DNA of 64,000 nt from Exophiala sp. HKRS030 (lineage: Eukaryota > Ascomycota > Eurotiomycetes > Chaetothyriales > Herpotrichiellaceae), in contig JAHWDD010000004.1 of assembly GCA_023897205.1 (NCBI GenBank), positions 2,790,001 to 2,854,000 on the forward strand. The letters are read 5' to 3'. Of this stretch, positions 10,669 to 20,745 are shown one piece after another. The position numbers and the translations under genes were made by a program. The notes under the pieces are model-generated. The model was not told the DNA's origin, ran no database searches, and saw nothing but the letters and a program-made list of their open reading frames with translations. The stretch's first letter is position 1. Each line of letters begins with the position of its first letter.

Positions 10669-11355
10669 ATGGCCTCGGCATCAACCAAACGTTCTCGGCC
10701 TGCGTTTTCTCCTCCGAGACCCGGCAAGTCAAGGACTGCACATTCGCCAAAGGATGTAGGCACCAATGGGAGAAAGAAGACCAGCAGAACATCAAATGGC
10801 GGTCGGGTTCAGAAGCCCGCCTCCTCGAAGCAATCTAGACCCAAGAAAACATCGAGAAGGAGCGCAGGAGCCCGGAGAGCATTCCTCGACGACGAGGCCG
10901 ATGAAGATGATGAGCCAGAATCAGATCGCGAGCCTGAAGCTATAGATCGAGATGAGACGGAGGATGAGGAAGATGACAATGAAGAGGAGGACGCAAGCGA
11001 AGAGAATGATGAACGCATTCAATCGTCGCCTGAACCAGATTTTATTCTTGCAGAAGTGACCCACGATAATCCTGCGTCAGATGTGTTTGGTCCAGAGCCA
11101 GCCATTACGTTACCGCTGATACATCGAATCATGCAGTCTCACTTCAACCACCCTGAGAAGACGAAAATTTCGGAAGACGCGAGGATACTAGTTGGAAAAT
11201 ACATCGAAATTTTTGTCAAGGAGGGTATACGGCGGTGCGTCGATGAAAAGAGAGATCGCGCGAAAAGCAGTGGTGGAGGCATAAGTGTGGATAGCGGATG
11301 GATGGAATTGGAAGATTTGGAACGTGTTGCGATACAATTATGCATGGATTTTTGA
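10669..11355 (+). CDS. CENP-X / MHF2-like histone-fold protein
   Basis: Single exon, 228 residues from the ATG at 10669. The C-terminal 90 residues match CENP-X (MHF2, CENP-S-associating): a helix starting ITLPLIHRIMQSHF, an IxEDAR..VGKYIEIFVKEG helix, and a final ELEDLERVAIQLCMDF helix, the normal end of the family. CENP-X forms a histone-like tetramer with CENP-S that binds DNA at centromeres and stimulates the FANCM/Mph1 helicase at stalled forks. In most species the protein is close to 80-100 residues. Here an extra N-terminal region of about 130 residues is added: first Lys/Arg/Ser-rich, then a long Asp/Glu block, both probably disordered. Nuclear location is expected. Confidence 0.85.
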   Translation: MASASTKRSRPAFSPPRPGKSRTAHSPKDVGTNGRKKTSRTSNGGRVQKPASSKQSRPKKTSRRSAGARRAFLDDEADEDDEPESDREPEAIDRDETEDEEDDNEEEDASEENDERIQSSPEPDFILAEVTHDNPASDVFGPEPAITLPLIHRIMQSHFNHPEKTKISEDARILVGKYIEIFVKEGIRRCVDEKRDRAKSSGGGISVDSGWMELEDLERVAIQLCMDF

Positions 11356-12396
11356 GTACTGAGGACTTGCTATTGTCGTGACAATAACAATTTTTACTAG
11401 TTGCTCCCGCCATTGGCTTGTGTTCTTGAGCCTCTACAGTAGAACGCAAGACTGCTTGAAACAGTGGTTCGACGTTGGGTCTTGTGCATTGGGGGCTTCA
11501 TTTCAGCCGATGTGTTCCTTGGGCTTTTGATTCCACTCTACAGAGCAAGCATGTTGGCTAGGGATGGTGATGTTGGCGCATCATCCGTGGCTGAACACTC
11601 CCCCGGGAGCTTTCAGTAGAGCAATCAGTGATCATGCTCAGGTGCTCCTGCCCGGTGCACGGGATGCTTGCTGGAAGTATGGATGAGGTTATGACGGAAT
11701 GACACAATGTAGACGGGACATGGGAGCAGATACGGTATGGGGATGCCACGCCCGTATGATATTTCCTATAAAAGGAGGCTGTTAATTCCCAGATTTGATG
11801 CCTCCCGACTGTCAAGACTGCTTCCTGTAGCCTAGCGATTTGCGAGTATCTCGCTATCTCAACAATCATGCGGCTCGGAATTCTCTCTGTATGGACTTTT
11901 GGGGTGTGTGTTGGGCGGGTTGTTGTGTTATGGCGGTATGGTGATCGAACATCAAGTCGGCTACGATAACTAGATGAATATATTTTGCCCGAACTTGAAT
12001 ACAGCCAACTACACAACCATTCATTTTCCATCAACTCCGCAATTCCCCAAACAAGACGATCTTTCAACCAATACATAGCAGCATTGCCTATAAAGAGCCC
12101 TCCACCATTTTTAAAACATCAAATACATGCAGCAAACAAGGCATAGGAACCGAAAGGATGATCACAGGCTTATGCAGCATTTCGAGCAGTCCAGAAATGG
12201 TGGTCTGTCTGACGGACCAATTATTGAGCAGATACTCGCACTAGAGGCGTCAGAAGCGCGACTAAACATTTGCCAGACAGAATATTTGCCATGTCGCGCT
12301 CTGTCGAAATAAACGGACTACCACAAATTACCAAGTATGGTAGCCGGACCGCCGATCACAGTCAACCTCTACGGGTCGAGAGTGCTATTGATGAAA
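11356..12396. other. Gene-free interval
   Basis: About 1 kb between the convergent stops of CENP-X and the MBL-fold gene. A TATA-like CCTATAAAAG near 11768 is followed by a short open frame of 33 codons near 11868 that I do not count as a gene. Nothing else is supported. Confidence 0.45.
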
Positions 12397-13672
12397 CTAC
12401 ACGCTCGGCACCTTTTCACCACTGACCTCCAATGCCGACAAGATCTCACCGATCCAGGTCCATCTGAGCTCCGTACCCAGCCCGCGACTCTTCCAATCGT
12501 TGATCGAGTCTGGAAACATGGGCACGCTAGGAGCTCTCAGGGACGCGTCGTGAGCGAGGATGACGAAGACGTTGTCGTCGCCATCACACTCCTGCATATG
12601 TCCAATCGTGGCCATGACTTCTTCCATGTTATGACCAAAACTGGGCTGCCATAGGGGGCCTTTAGGGTCCCGGTTTCGCGAGGTCTGCAAGTCGTCGTAC
12701 CATGCTCCTGGACAGAACGCCACAAGACGGTCGTGTCGTTTGAGGGTGATGGTGTCTGGTAAGGGGACATATTGGGACGGGCGGAATTCTCCACAATGGT
12801 GTGCGGCATCGCCACCCATGAACACAAAAGTGTCGGGAGAGGTGCTGGTGCGGACCAGTGCACACAGATGCCCGACGCAATGGCCGGGGCTGTCGAGGAG
12901 ATACATGGACCCGTCTTTGAAGTAGTCGTAGGCGGGAAACTGGCCGATCCTGACGACTTCGGATTCTTCAAAGGTAATCTCACGCACTTGGCGCCCTCTA
13001 TATCCCAAGTCAGACACAGCCGTCCCCAACACTTCAATCACAAGGACGTCTGAACACAAGAATACTCACTCTACATCGCTCGGCAAGATTCCACCCAACG
13101 CAGAGTTTCCGTCCCCTCCCAAGAAATGATCCTTGAAACCACGACCGACGACTAGGTCCGTGTGGCCCGGGAACGTAGACATGTCACCAGTATGATCCCA
13201 GTGGGCGTGGCTAGGACTATGGTAAGCATCGATGCAAGCCCGACAAATGAAGGGGGATGACGAATGCTGCAAGAGCGTTGTCTCACCTCCAGATGACGGC
13301 GTTGATACTCTCCTTGCCCACGCCGTACTCATCCAACAGCTCGCATGCATTCTTCGCTACGACAGGCCGATGGCCTACCGTCCGCAAACGCTCGGTGATT
13401 GCTGGGGAGAGATTCTCCCAATCCTTGCGGATAGCGAGGTCGAACAATACCTGTTGGCCCGAGGGGTGTTCGATCAGGAAACAGAATGAAGGAGCATTAT
13501 GCACATCTACACCCTTTACTGTGGGCGTGAAGAGCGCGTGTGAGGGCACGTTATTGACGCTGGCAATATCGATGATCTTGACGGTCACCGATGTCGAAGA
13601 TGGGGGAATGTGGAGGTCAATTCTTGCGCCGTCTACGTTTTTGAATGTGCCATTTGCTTGGTCCTGGGCCAT
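12397..13672 (-). CDS. Metallo-beta-lactamase-fold hydrolase
   Basis: Three exons on the minus strand (13672-13287, 13216-13070, 12997-12397) give 377 residues with clean GT-AG joins. The joined protein shows the MBL metal-binding motif HxHxDH as H132, H134, D136, H137, then a GHCVGH segment with a further His ligand and GGDAAHH with the bridging Asp. It is a cytosolic di-zinc hydrolase by family; substrates could be lactones, thioesters or glutathione adducts. The length and sequence style match the MBL-fold enzymes often seen in fungal secondary-metabolite and aromatic-degradation clusters. It starts about 700 bases from a divergent Ldh2-family gene, and opens the metabolic block that runs to 30 kb. 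Specific substrate not determinable. Confidence 0.88.
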
Positions 13673-14378
13673 TGTTGTGACTTGTCTGTCGCGAGGATCG
13701 GTTATTTGATCTTACTGTATACCTGACACAACCACTGTTGATGGGTGGTATACAAAGGCTATGTTGAAGGGGAACCTGGCTCCTCGAGGCACTTCCAGCA
13801 ATGATCCTTTAATGCAAAAAAGGTGCAACGGTCGAAGGTTGACATCCCACAGACTGATATGACCGAATAAGCGTTCACTCGAGACTGGACCTCCAGACCC
13901 TCTCATTTCATCGCCAATATTGTCGGAGGAGGGAGAACGACCAGAGCCGCTCTGACTCCAGTCTCGGCTCATTGCCCCAAGCTTTACTGCTTCGCGGGGT
14001 GTTCGTGAAGTGCACAGCGACCGTCCTGAACCCTTGAAGTGCCGCGGGTTGTCGGCACTATGGCAATTCGGCACTAGGAGCCAATCAGAAACCTCACGCA
14101 CGTAATTTACTTTCTGGTCCACGACGTCTCCAAGTTCCGACTCCAAATGTTGCCGAGCACCAGTCTGGCTGACCGTGAAAGCTGATCATGTGCATGCAAA
14201 GTTCCAAGACTGTGGCTCTACCAACTACCAGGTCTACGGAGACTAGCAGAATGACATCCGCTGGCCTCAAGAAAAGAGGCTAATGCTATGGGCAGTGCTG
14301 AGGTGGGTTGCAGGAGGCTATTAATCGTTCATGGTTCACCAAAACATTCAATTACGATACTGTCACCATAGTACAGTC
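13673..14378. promoter_or_regulatory. Divergent promoter region, MBL hydrolase / Ldh2-family gene
   Basis: About 700 bases between divergent start codons with no coding evidence. Shared regulation is possible but no paired Zn2Cys6-type CGG/CCG site stood out on reading. Confidence 0.4.
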
Positions 14379-15440
14379 ATGACCACAACAGCAACTCAAG
14401 ATTCGCCGTCAGTGATCCCTAATGGCGCCCCAGACGCGCCTGATGGGAGGACGAAGATTTCTATAACGGATGCTACCGACCTTTGCGAAGAAGCTCTTCA
14501 CAGGGCAGGATATACATCCGAACAGTCAGCCACCATCACCGACCATCTCATCGATGCAGAACTACGGGGACACCCTTTTGCAGGGATGGCGCGGGCGCTG
14601 AGCATCATCGACTATCTCAAGAGCAATCCGGAGATGAAACCCCAAGGACGAGAGATTGAATTGACCCGCGATGGACCGGCGTTTGCTCATGTCGACGGCC
14701 ACGATTCCGTTGGGTACTTGGTGGCTCACCGTGCCACGCAGATGGCCATTGACAAGGCAAAAACCACTGGTGTTTCCGTCGTCGGCGCCAGCGGGCTCTG
14801 GTACACGGGAAATCTGGCGTATTTCAGTGAGATGGCATGCCGCGAGGGTCTGGTGACGTTCATCTCGTCCAACGGCACCCCTATCGTCGCGCCCCATGGC
14901 GGTGCCGAACCCAAGTTCTGCACAAATCCGTTCTGCATTGGCTTTCCTACCTCTGACCGTGATTCACCGGTGATCTGGGACATTGGCACGAGCAATATTA
15001 TGTACGCGCAGGTGAAACTTGCCGAGCGGCTGGGCACGAGTCTGCCTCCAGGATCGGCGGTCGACAAGGAGGGAAACTTGACGACCGACCCTCTCCAGGT
15101 GGCACAGGGCGCCCTGACTGCCTGGGGTGGCCACAAGGGTAGTGGTCTCGCCATGATGGTGCAACTATTGGGCATCGCGGCAGGCAGTACTGAACCCACC
15201 CCTTTCCTCTCGGGCTTTGGGCTTTTGATCGTGGCTTTTGATCCGAGTGTGCTTCAGCCTCTCGACCGGGTGCAGCAGGATGCAGACCGATTCTGCGAAA
15301 ACATTAGAGCCACCAAGATGCTCCATGGACATGAACCTGCTAGAATGCCATTTGAAAGGAGCGTACAAGCACGGCAGGAGGCCAAGGAGCGAGGCTGGTT
15401 CACCGTCCCAGAAGAGGTGGTTCGACAGCTTCAGTTATAA
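14379..15440 (+). CDS. Ldh2-family malate/L-lactate-type dehydrogenase
   Basis: Single exon. Two in-frame ATGs exist; 14379 (353 residues) is preferred over 14331 (369 residues) because the first 16 residues look unrelated to the family. The protein follows the malate/L-lactate dehydrogenase type 2 fold throughout: an N-terminal helical segment ending in AELRGHPFAGMAR, the central SNGTPIVAPHGG block, PFCIGFPTSDR, DIGTSN, and the GGHKGSGLAMMVQLL segment near the C terminus. These NAD(P)H-dependent enzymes reduce 2-oxo acids (malate, lactate, ureidoglycolate, 2,3-diketogulonate and cyclic imino acids in different members). The exact substrate cannot be assigned. It lies between the divergent MBL hydrolase and the Zn2Cys6 regulator, so it is probably part of the same pathway. 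Confidence 0.88.
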   Translation: MTTTATQDSPSVIPNGAPDAPDGRTKISITDATDLCEEALHRAGYTSEQSATITDHLIDAELRGHPFAGMARALSIIDYLKSNPEMKPQGREIELTRDGPAFAHVDGHDSVGYLVAHRATQMAIDKAKTTGVSVVGASGLWYTGNLAYFSEMACREGLVTFISSNGTPIVAPHGGAEPKFCTNPFCIGFPTSDRDSPVIWDIGTSNIMYAQVKLAERLGTSLPPGSAVDKEGNLTTDPLQVAQGALTAWGGHKGSGLAMMVQLLGIAAGSTEPTPFLSGFGLLIVAFDPSVLQPLDRVQQDADRFCENIRATKMLHGHEPARMPFERSVQARQEAKERGWFTVPEEVVRQLQL

Positions 15441-15804
15441 CGGCGGAAGATCGCACAGTATCTATCATTTAGCTGTTCTGTAAACTTAACTCTTGTAAAC
15501 GTGTATGTACATGTGAACTACATCCTGCGGACGAGAGTGATGAGGCCTTAATATCCCCCAAGCCACCTGTGCGGGGAATGCATGGTGCGTGTTTAGGTGC
15601 GCCCATCCGGATGACTCTTGACCCCGCGTTAGGCGTAGTAAGCCCCATAGCAAGCCCCCAAGTTCCAAGCGATTCGCAAGTTCAGCGATCCAAATCCTCG
15701 ACTCCATCTTCCCATGCACAACGTATTTTCATATCCAGTCGGCATTGACTTCAGGTCCTGCGAGATGCATTCTTCGTCGGAATTTTGACCTTGGTAACTC
15801 AGCA
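15441..15804. other. Short intergenic region before the Zn2Cys6 gene
   Basis: About 360 bases, 3' end of the Ldh2-family gene and 5' region of the regulator. No gene seen. Confidence 0.5.
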
Positions 15805-18369
15805 ATGGCTACTGCTGCCAGCCAGCAACAACCTCGCAGGGCCCGCGCGAGAGTTGTTTGCTTGCAGTGCCACGCCCGCAAACTGCGCTGTGACTACGAA
15901 ACCCGATTCAGAGACGGCCATCAATGCTGCCACAACTGCCTCGAGTCGTCGACCTTGTGCAGGTAAGTCGCCATGCTGCTCCTCATCGACCATCCTCCAA
16001 GCCTCAGGCGCACGGCTCGACCTGTTCATTTTCATTTGCTTCCACTGCAACGGCCAGGAGAGATGCCGAAGTTGTAGAGGAGATACGTATTGTTGAACAA
16101 GTTTAACCCGCGACTCAGACCACGGCTCCCTAAACGGCGCAGAAAAGACGCCAGTAATGCTCGAGAAACAACAAGTGCTTATGCACCAATCCGCCCCGCG
16201 GTGAGCAATCAGGAGCACTCTCTCCAACCAACAACGTCCATCCATGACGACTCTGCATTGGTCGACGTCGATGTCGACATGAACGGCTCAACCTTCCAGC
16301 AAGAGCAATCAGGACAGCAGCCGCCGCAAGAATCACTGCCTCCACCAACGCAGCAGCTTGCGCCACGACAAGTGACATTCCCGCTTGGGCATGAAAGGTC
16401 ATCATTATCAGATGTTCAAGGCCCTGGTGCTGAAGATGTCAGCCCCGATGTTCCCTCGACCGTCTCGCATGGTCGTTCACCAGCTGTAGGTTATCTAGGC
16501 GGCAGTGGGCTGTTGAGACTTTTCGAACCAGACTATCGAGGAATTGCAGCAGCTACGACTACTAACGCCGACAAGCACCAACATGGAGTGGGAAGTCATC
16601 GTACACGTCTGATGATCGACGATGATGACAGCCTGCCTCCAGCTGAACTCCAGGAAAGCTTTGCAGAGACATATTTCAGCTATTGCTGGCCTTGGTGCCC
16701 GGTCTTGGACAAGCAAACATTCAACGGCGAAAGCGATGGTATCACTTCCCCCCTTCTCATCAACGCGATGGCCCTGTTGGGCATGCAAGTGCGTCCACCC
16801 ATCATGCAACACGCTAGAGCTAAAGACTATTATGACCGAGCGAAGATGCTCTTCTACATGGACGAGGAGAGTGACCCTCTTACATGCCTGCAATCTATCA
16901 TGCTTTTTTACTGGTGGGCTCCGCGAGGGTATGTCTGGCAATCTCCCTTTTTCTGGAGGAATTCCATAGGCTGACCATCGTCGAAAGGCCCTCCCAGGTA
17001 CACAAGGATGCGTCTTGGTGGTGGACAGGGATTGCCATCAAGTATGCCCAACAGATGGGTTTGCATCGCGAACCAAGGAACGTGGATGATGTTGGTGGAA
17101 TTGAAGCACAAGGGTTGAGACGGAGAATCTGGTGGACGCTCTTCGTAAGTTGGTCAGGCACTGACACAAACTAAGGGGAAAGTACAAGTTGTCAAATCTA
17201 ACGAGACATTGCTGCAGGCCAGGGAACGTTTGACAGCGATGTGTCAAGGGAGACCTCTCACTATCAGCCCAGAAGATTGTAACGTTAGAAAACCTTCGCT
17301 TGAGGATTTTGGATCATCCTCAGATGATCCTCGCGCAGAGATCTTCATCTACTGGGTTCGTCTGTGCGACATTATCGGACGCATCAGTCAACATCTATCA
17401 CGTCCAACAGAGGGAGGACAGCCATTTTCATTCCCCACTGAGCTCGCTGAAGAACTCATCGCCTGGATCAACAGCCTACCTGTTCATCTACAATTGCCCG
17501 ACATGTCGGATCGATCGCGTCGGTTCGACCGGGATGTCCTCAAACTTCACTTGCCGTATCTGACCACTGTCACCATCTTACACCTGAATTGGTCATCTCA
17601 ACATCCTTCACAGCCCTTTCCCGAAGCTTATACCGCTGCTGTCCTCTCCGCTTCGTGCGTCACTCGTATTTTCAGGGACCTTCTCTCCAGGGGAAAGATT
17701 CGGTTCTTAGGTGCCATAGCGTGTTGGCATGTCGGTACGGCCATTGTTGCTCTCCTGCATACCCAACGCATAGACACTCTGGCGGGCCCTGGAGCGAACG
17801 ATATCAGTATCCTCAGAGTCGCATTGAACGAGTTAGCTAACCTATGGCCATCGACGGCTATCTTTGTGAAGGGTTTCGATCGACTCGGTGCCTTCGAACA
17901 TCTGGCAGATACCCCTGGCAGAGCAATTGGCAAACAAAAACAAAGTCGCCAAGACTCTCAACAGAAAGGCACAAGTGCTTCTCAGACGGCACAGAGGCAA
18001 CAACAAGAGATGCATGGGAATCCTTCTCCAAGCGGTATGCATTTAGCACCGAACGAAAACCCACCACTCCCACATTCATCCCTGCAGGATGGCCAACTCC
18101 AGTGGCCCCACGGCATCGACTGGCAGAGTTATTTCCCACATGTTACTCCTCGCACATGTGGCCTCGCAGATGTGTTATTGGCTCAAGAGCATCAACCCCC
18201 GATGGACATTTGGGGCGGGTTATCTTCGCTGTCTTGGTTTGGCGCAGGAGATACTACGGCACCGGCACAATTCCAGAACCTGTTCGATCCTACAGATACG
18301 ATGTTGGACCCCTTTCTAGAGAATCTGTCATCATTTTGCTGGATGGGGGAATCAGGTGGGACAATTTGA
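15805..18369 (+). CDS. Zn2Cys6 fungal transcription factor
   Basis: Four exons: 15805-15962, about 16080-16928, 16988-17144 and 17218-18369, about 771 residues. The N terminus has a binuclear zinc cluster, C19-x2-C22-x6-C29-x12-C42-x2-C45-x6-C52, with the usual basic residues between the Cys pairs, followed by an Arg/Lys-rich linker. The middle (from about residue 260) is the fungal-specific transcription factor domain, with CLQSIMLFYWW and a GLRRRIWWTLF-ARERLTAMCQGRP block created by splicing. It should be a nuclear activator or repressor binding CGG-type half sites. Its position inside the block of metabolic genes makes it the likely pathway-specific regulator. Caution: the first intron acceptor is uncertain; the frame-correct site is a GAG at 16077-16079, weaker than a YAG. 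The other joins are clean. Confidence 0.85.
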
Positions 18370-18479
18370 GATGTAAGGCTTAAGAGCATGCGTTGGGTGC
18401 TACTACAACTACTGTGTCTGCCGCCCTCGTCGGCATGAGTTGATACTGACCCAGGAGGGAGCTTGTGAGAAAAGAGGAT

Positions 18480-20020
18480 CTACAACTTTAGAGTATCGAG
18501 AATTAACTCAACTTCCTCTTTGGCAGTCTCGAGGATGTGGTCTGCTCCATATTCGGGGATCCAGCCCAATTGCTCCCCATTTCGAGCCGTGAATGTACAT
18601 CTTGAACAAGGGTCAGTATCAGCAGCTTCACATCACTAGACTCGGCAAGGTATGAACTTACGTTCCGCCTAATTGCAACGACACAGATTCCTTGGGACAG
18701 CCTAAACCTTTGGCCATCATTTCGAGCGCTTCGTCTGATGCAGGAACCACGGTTGCATCGTCAACCACATCATGGTCGACTAATGTTTGGGCCATTACGG
18801 AATACAGATCCTTCCAGGCGATACTTCCAGAAGCAGCGAGGTAGTATCCTTGCTTCCCATGGCTTGGGTTCTCCCCGGCCAGTATGGATCGGAGGATCTG
18901 GAGGTATAGCGATGAATTATCCCTGATGTGGCAGACGGGCCAGACCTGGTGGGACAAATAGAGTTAGCTTCGGACCTTGTGGTTAACTGATATTGTCGGG
19001 AACTATAGCTGATTGATGAACACGGACGAAAGGAGAGGGGCTACATACCGCTTGTCCAGTCGAGTTCACGTCGTACACTCGCCGCGCCGCTTGGGCTGCC
19101 TTGATGATGGCTACAGTTTGGATGGAGATCTTGTTGGCGAATCCCTCACCTTGACCGTCTGTTGGGGGTTTGCAGTGTTAGCTTGATGCGTTACGACATT
19201 TATGCAGTTCCGACAGAGAGGGTCAGTTGAATGTGGTATGATCAATGAAGTTTGGGGCCATTCAATGTCGATTAATTTGCAAAAGCAGAAACTCACAAAC
19301 GATACAAGGCACAAAAACATAAGTGTGCACGCCCAGCTGACCATCAAGCTCGACTACCGTGTTGTTGGCGCCAATAGCCTTGTGGAAGAAGAACAATATG
19401 TCAGTGCCAAAGATCCACAATCGTTGCAGAAGAAGCTCATAATACACACCGGTTTCAACAGCTCAAGCAGTGGCTCTTGTGCTTTTTGTATCTCATACAA
19501 ATCAGGCGTGGTGTCCGGAAGCGGTCGATCGTGTGGTGTCCCAGCGTGACTCGAGAAAAGTTTGGCACCACTTGTCTGTACGGTAACAAAGACGGTCAGA
19601 AAACGGTTAGCAACACTTTCATTGTGACTTTTGTCACTTCCTTTTCCGTCATCTGTGGGAGAAAGAGCCATTAGTTCGACATACATGTAAGAAATGGACA
19701 TCTATGCCCGTCGAGTTTTTGACTTCTGCAAGAGCCTTGATGAAAAAGACCTGTGACTCGGCAGAAGTGGCGTCGACGAGGAAGAACACAATGGTGATTT
19801 TGTTCGAAACGATGGCGTCCCGGACTGCTGATTCGTTCTTGGTGTCGAATTTTAGAGGTGTCGCGCCGTATAGTTGTTTCACGGCGCTGGCTTGGTCGTC
19901 TGTCCTGACGAGGGTGAAGAGTTTGTCGTATTTCGGAGGCAAGTTGACTGTATTCCAGCGTGCGAGGAGAGAGCCCCCTAGATATCCTGATGCTCCGGTG
20001 ATGAGGATTCGATGAGACAT
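18480..20020 (-). CDS. NAD(P)-dependent epimerase/dehydratase-like protein (extended SDR)
   Basis: Six exons on the minus strand (20020-19685, 19575-19450, 19378-19297, 19158-19049, 18945-18662, 18600-18480) join in frame to 352 residues. The N terminus RILITGASGYLGG has the G9-x2-G12-x2-G15 Rossmann loop of extended or atypical short-chain dehydrogenases. Later parts fit the epimerase/NmrA-like fold, including a YDVNSTGQA-type segment and an ASGSIAWKDL block. The classical YxxxK pair is not obvious, so it may be an atypical member acting as a reductase or as a redox sensor. It is transcribed towards the regulator (3' ends 110 bases apart) and divergently from the MmgE/PrpD gene. The ATG at 20020 is chosen because it starts the Rossmann strand directly. 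Confidence 0.85.
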
Positions 20021-20745
20021 GGCGGTTGACTCGGCCACGACAAGACCACCAATCAACTATACTATTGATATTGCCTTGTCACTCTCGAAAATTTGATACC
20101 TTTACCGTGTTTTTGACGTCCAACTGTTTTCAGATCTTGGGCGTACGCACGGCAAGGCTCGGGAAGGACAGGGGGGCCCGGTTGAAACTCCCGTGATCAA
20201 AAGACTTTTAGCGTCTGGCTATCTTTTACACAATTTCGTTGGCATGCCACCTTGGGGGCTCTTGATTTCTAAGCTGTTGAATTTCGTCATCCCCAAAGAT
20301 CAAAGAGATGATTCACGAGTTACGGATGATGCTAACAGTTTCAATCGACCGGGTTCATGGTGAACGGGGGGTGTGGAGGTGGTTCGTTTTGTCCTGATTT
20401 GTAGAAATTGCCGAAATGCCGAAGCGAGAAGCAAAGAATCCACCCACGATGACCCTGGATGATACAACCATCCAGCAGCCACTACTCGTACAGTCGCAGT
20501 ACCCTCGACGGCTCATCAGCACCCTGGGAGAAATGGCTGCAGCCCCGTCTGCATGTGCCATCTCTTGATCGTAGGCCGGCCAGTACCTCGAAACTCAAAA
20601 AAACAAGAGACCCTATATACAGTAGCTGATGGATCGCGGAGTTCTTGCAATCTTCTCGGTAAGCGGTACATAGTCTGACGGAGCAACAGTGACGAGGGAG
20701 ACCGAGATATCAGTATCGCTTTGGACATCGAGAGGGGTTACAAGT
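20021..20745. promoter_or_regulatory. Divergent promoter region, epimerase-like / MmgE-PrpD gene
   Basis: About 725 bases without a gene. It contains a perfect 7-base inverted repeat, CTGGATG and CATCCAG with a 7-base spacer (20455-20475), that could be a dimeric factor site. Confidence 0.4.

Noticed and set aside
11868..11970. A 33-codon frame downstream of a TATA-like box
   Set aside because: Too short, not cysteine-rich, no homologous feature; the TATA-like word alone is weak.
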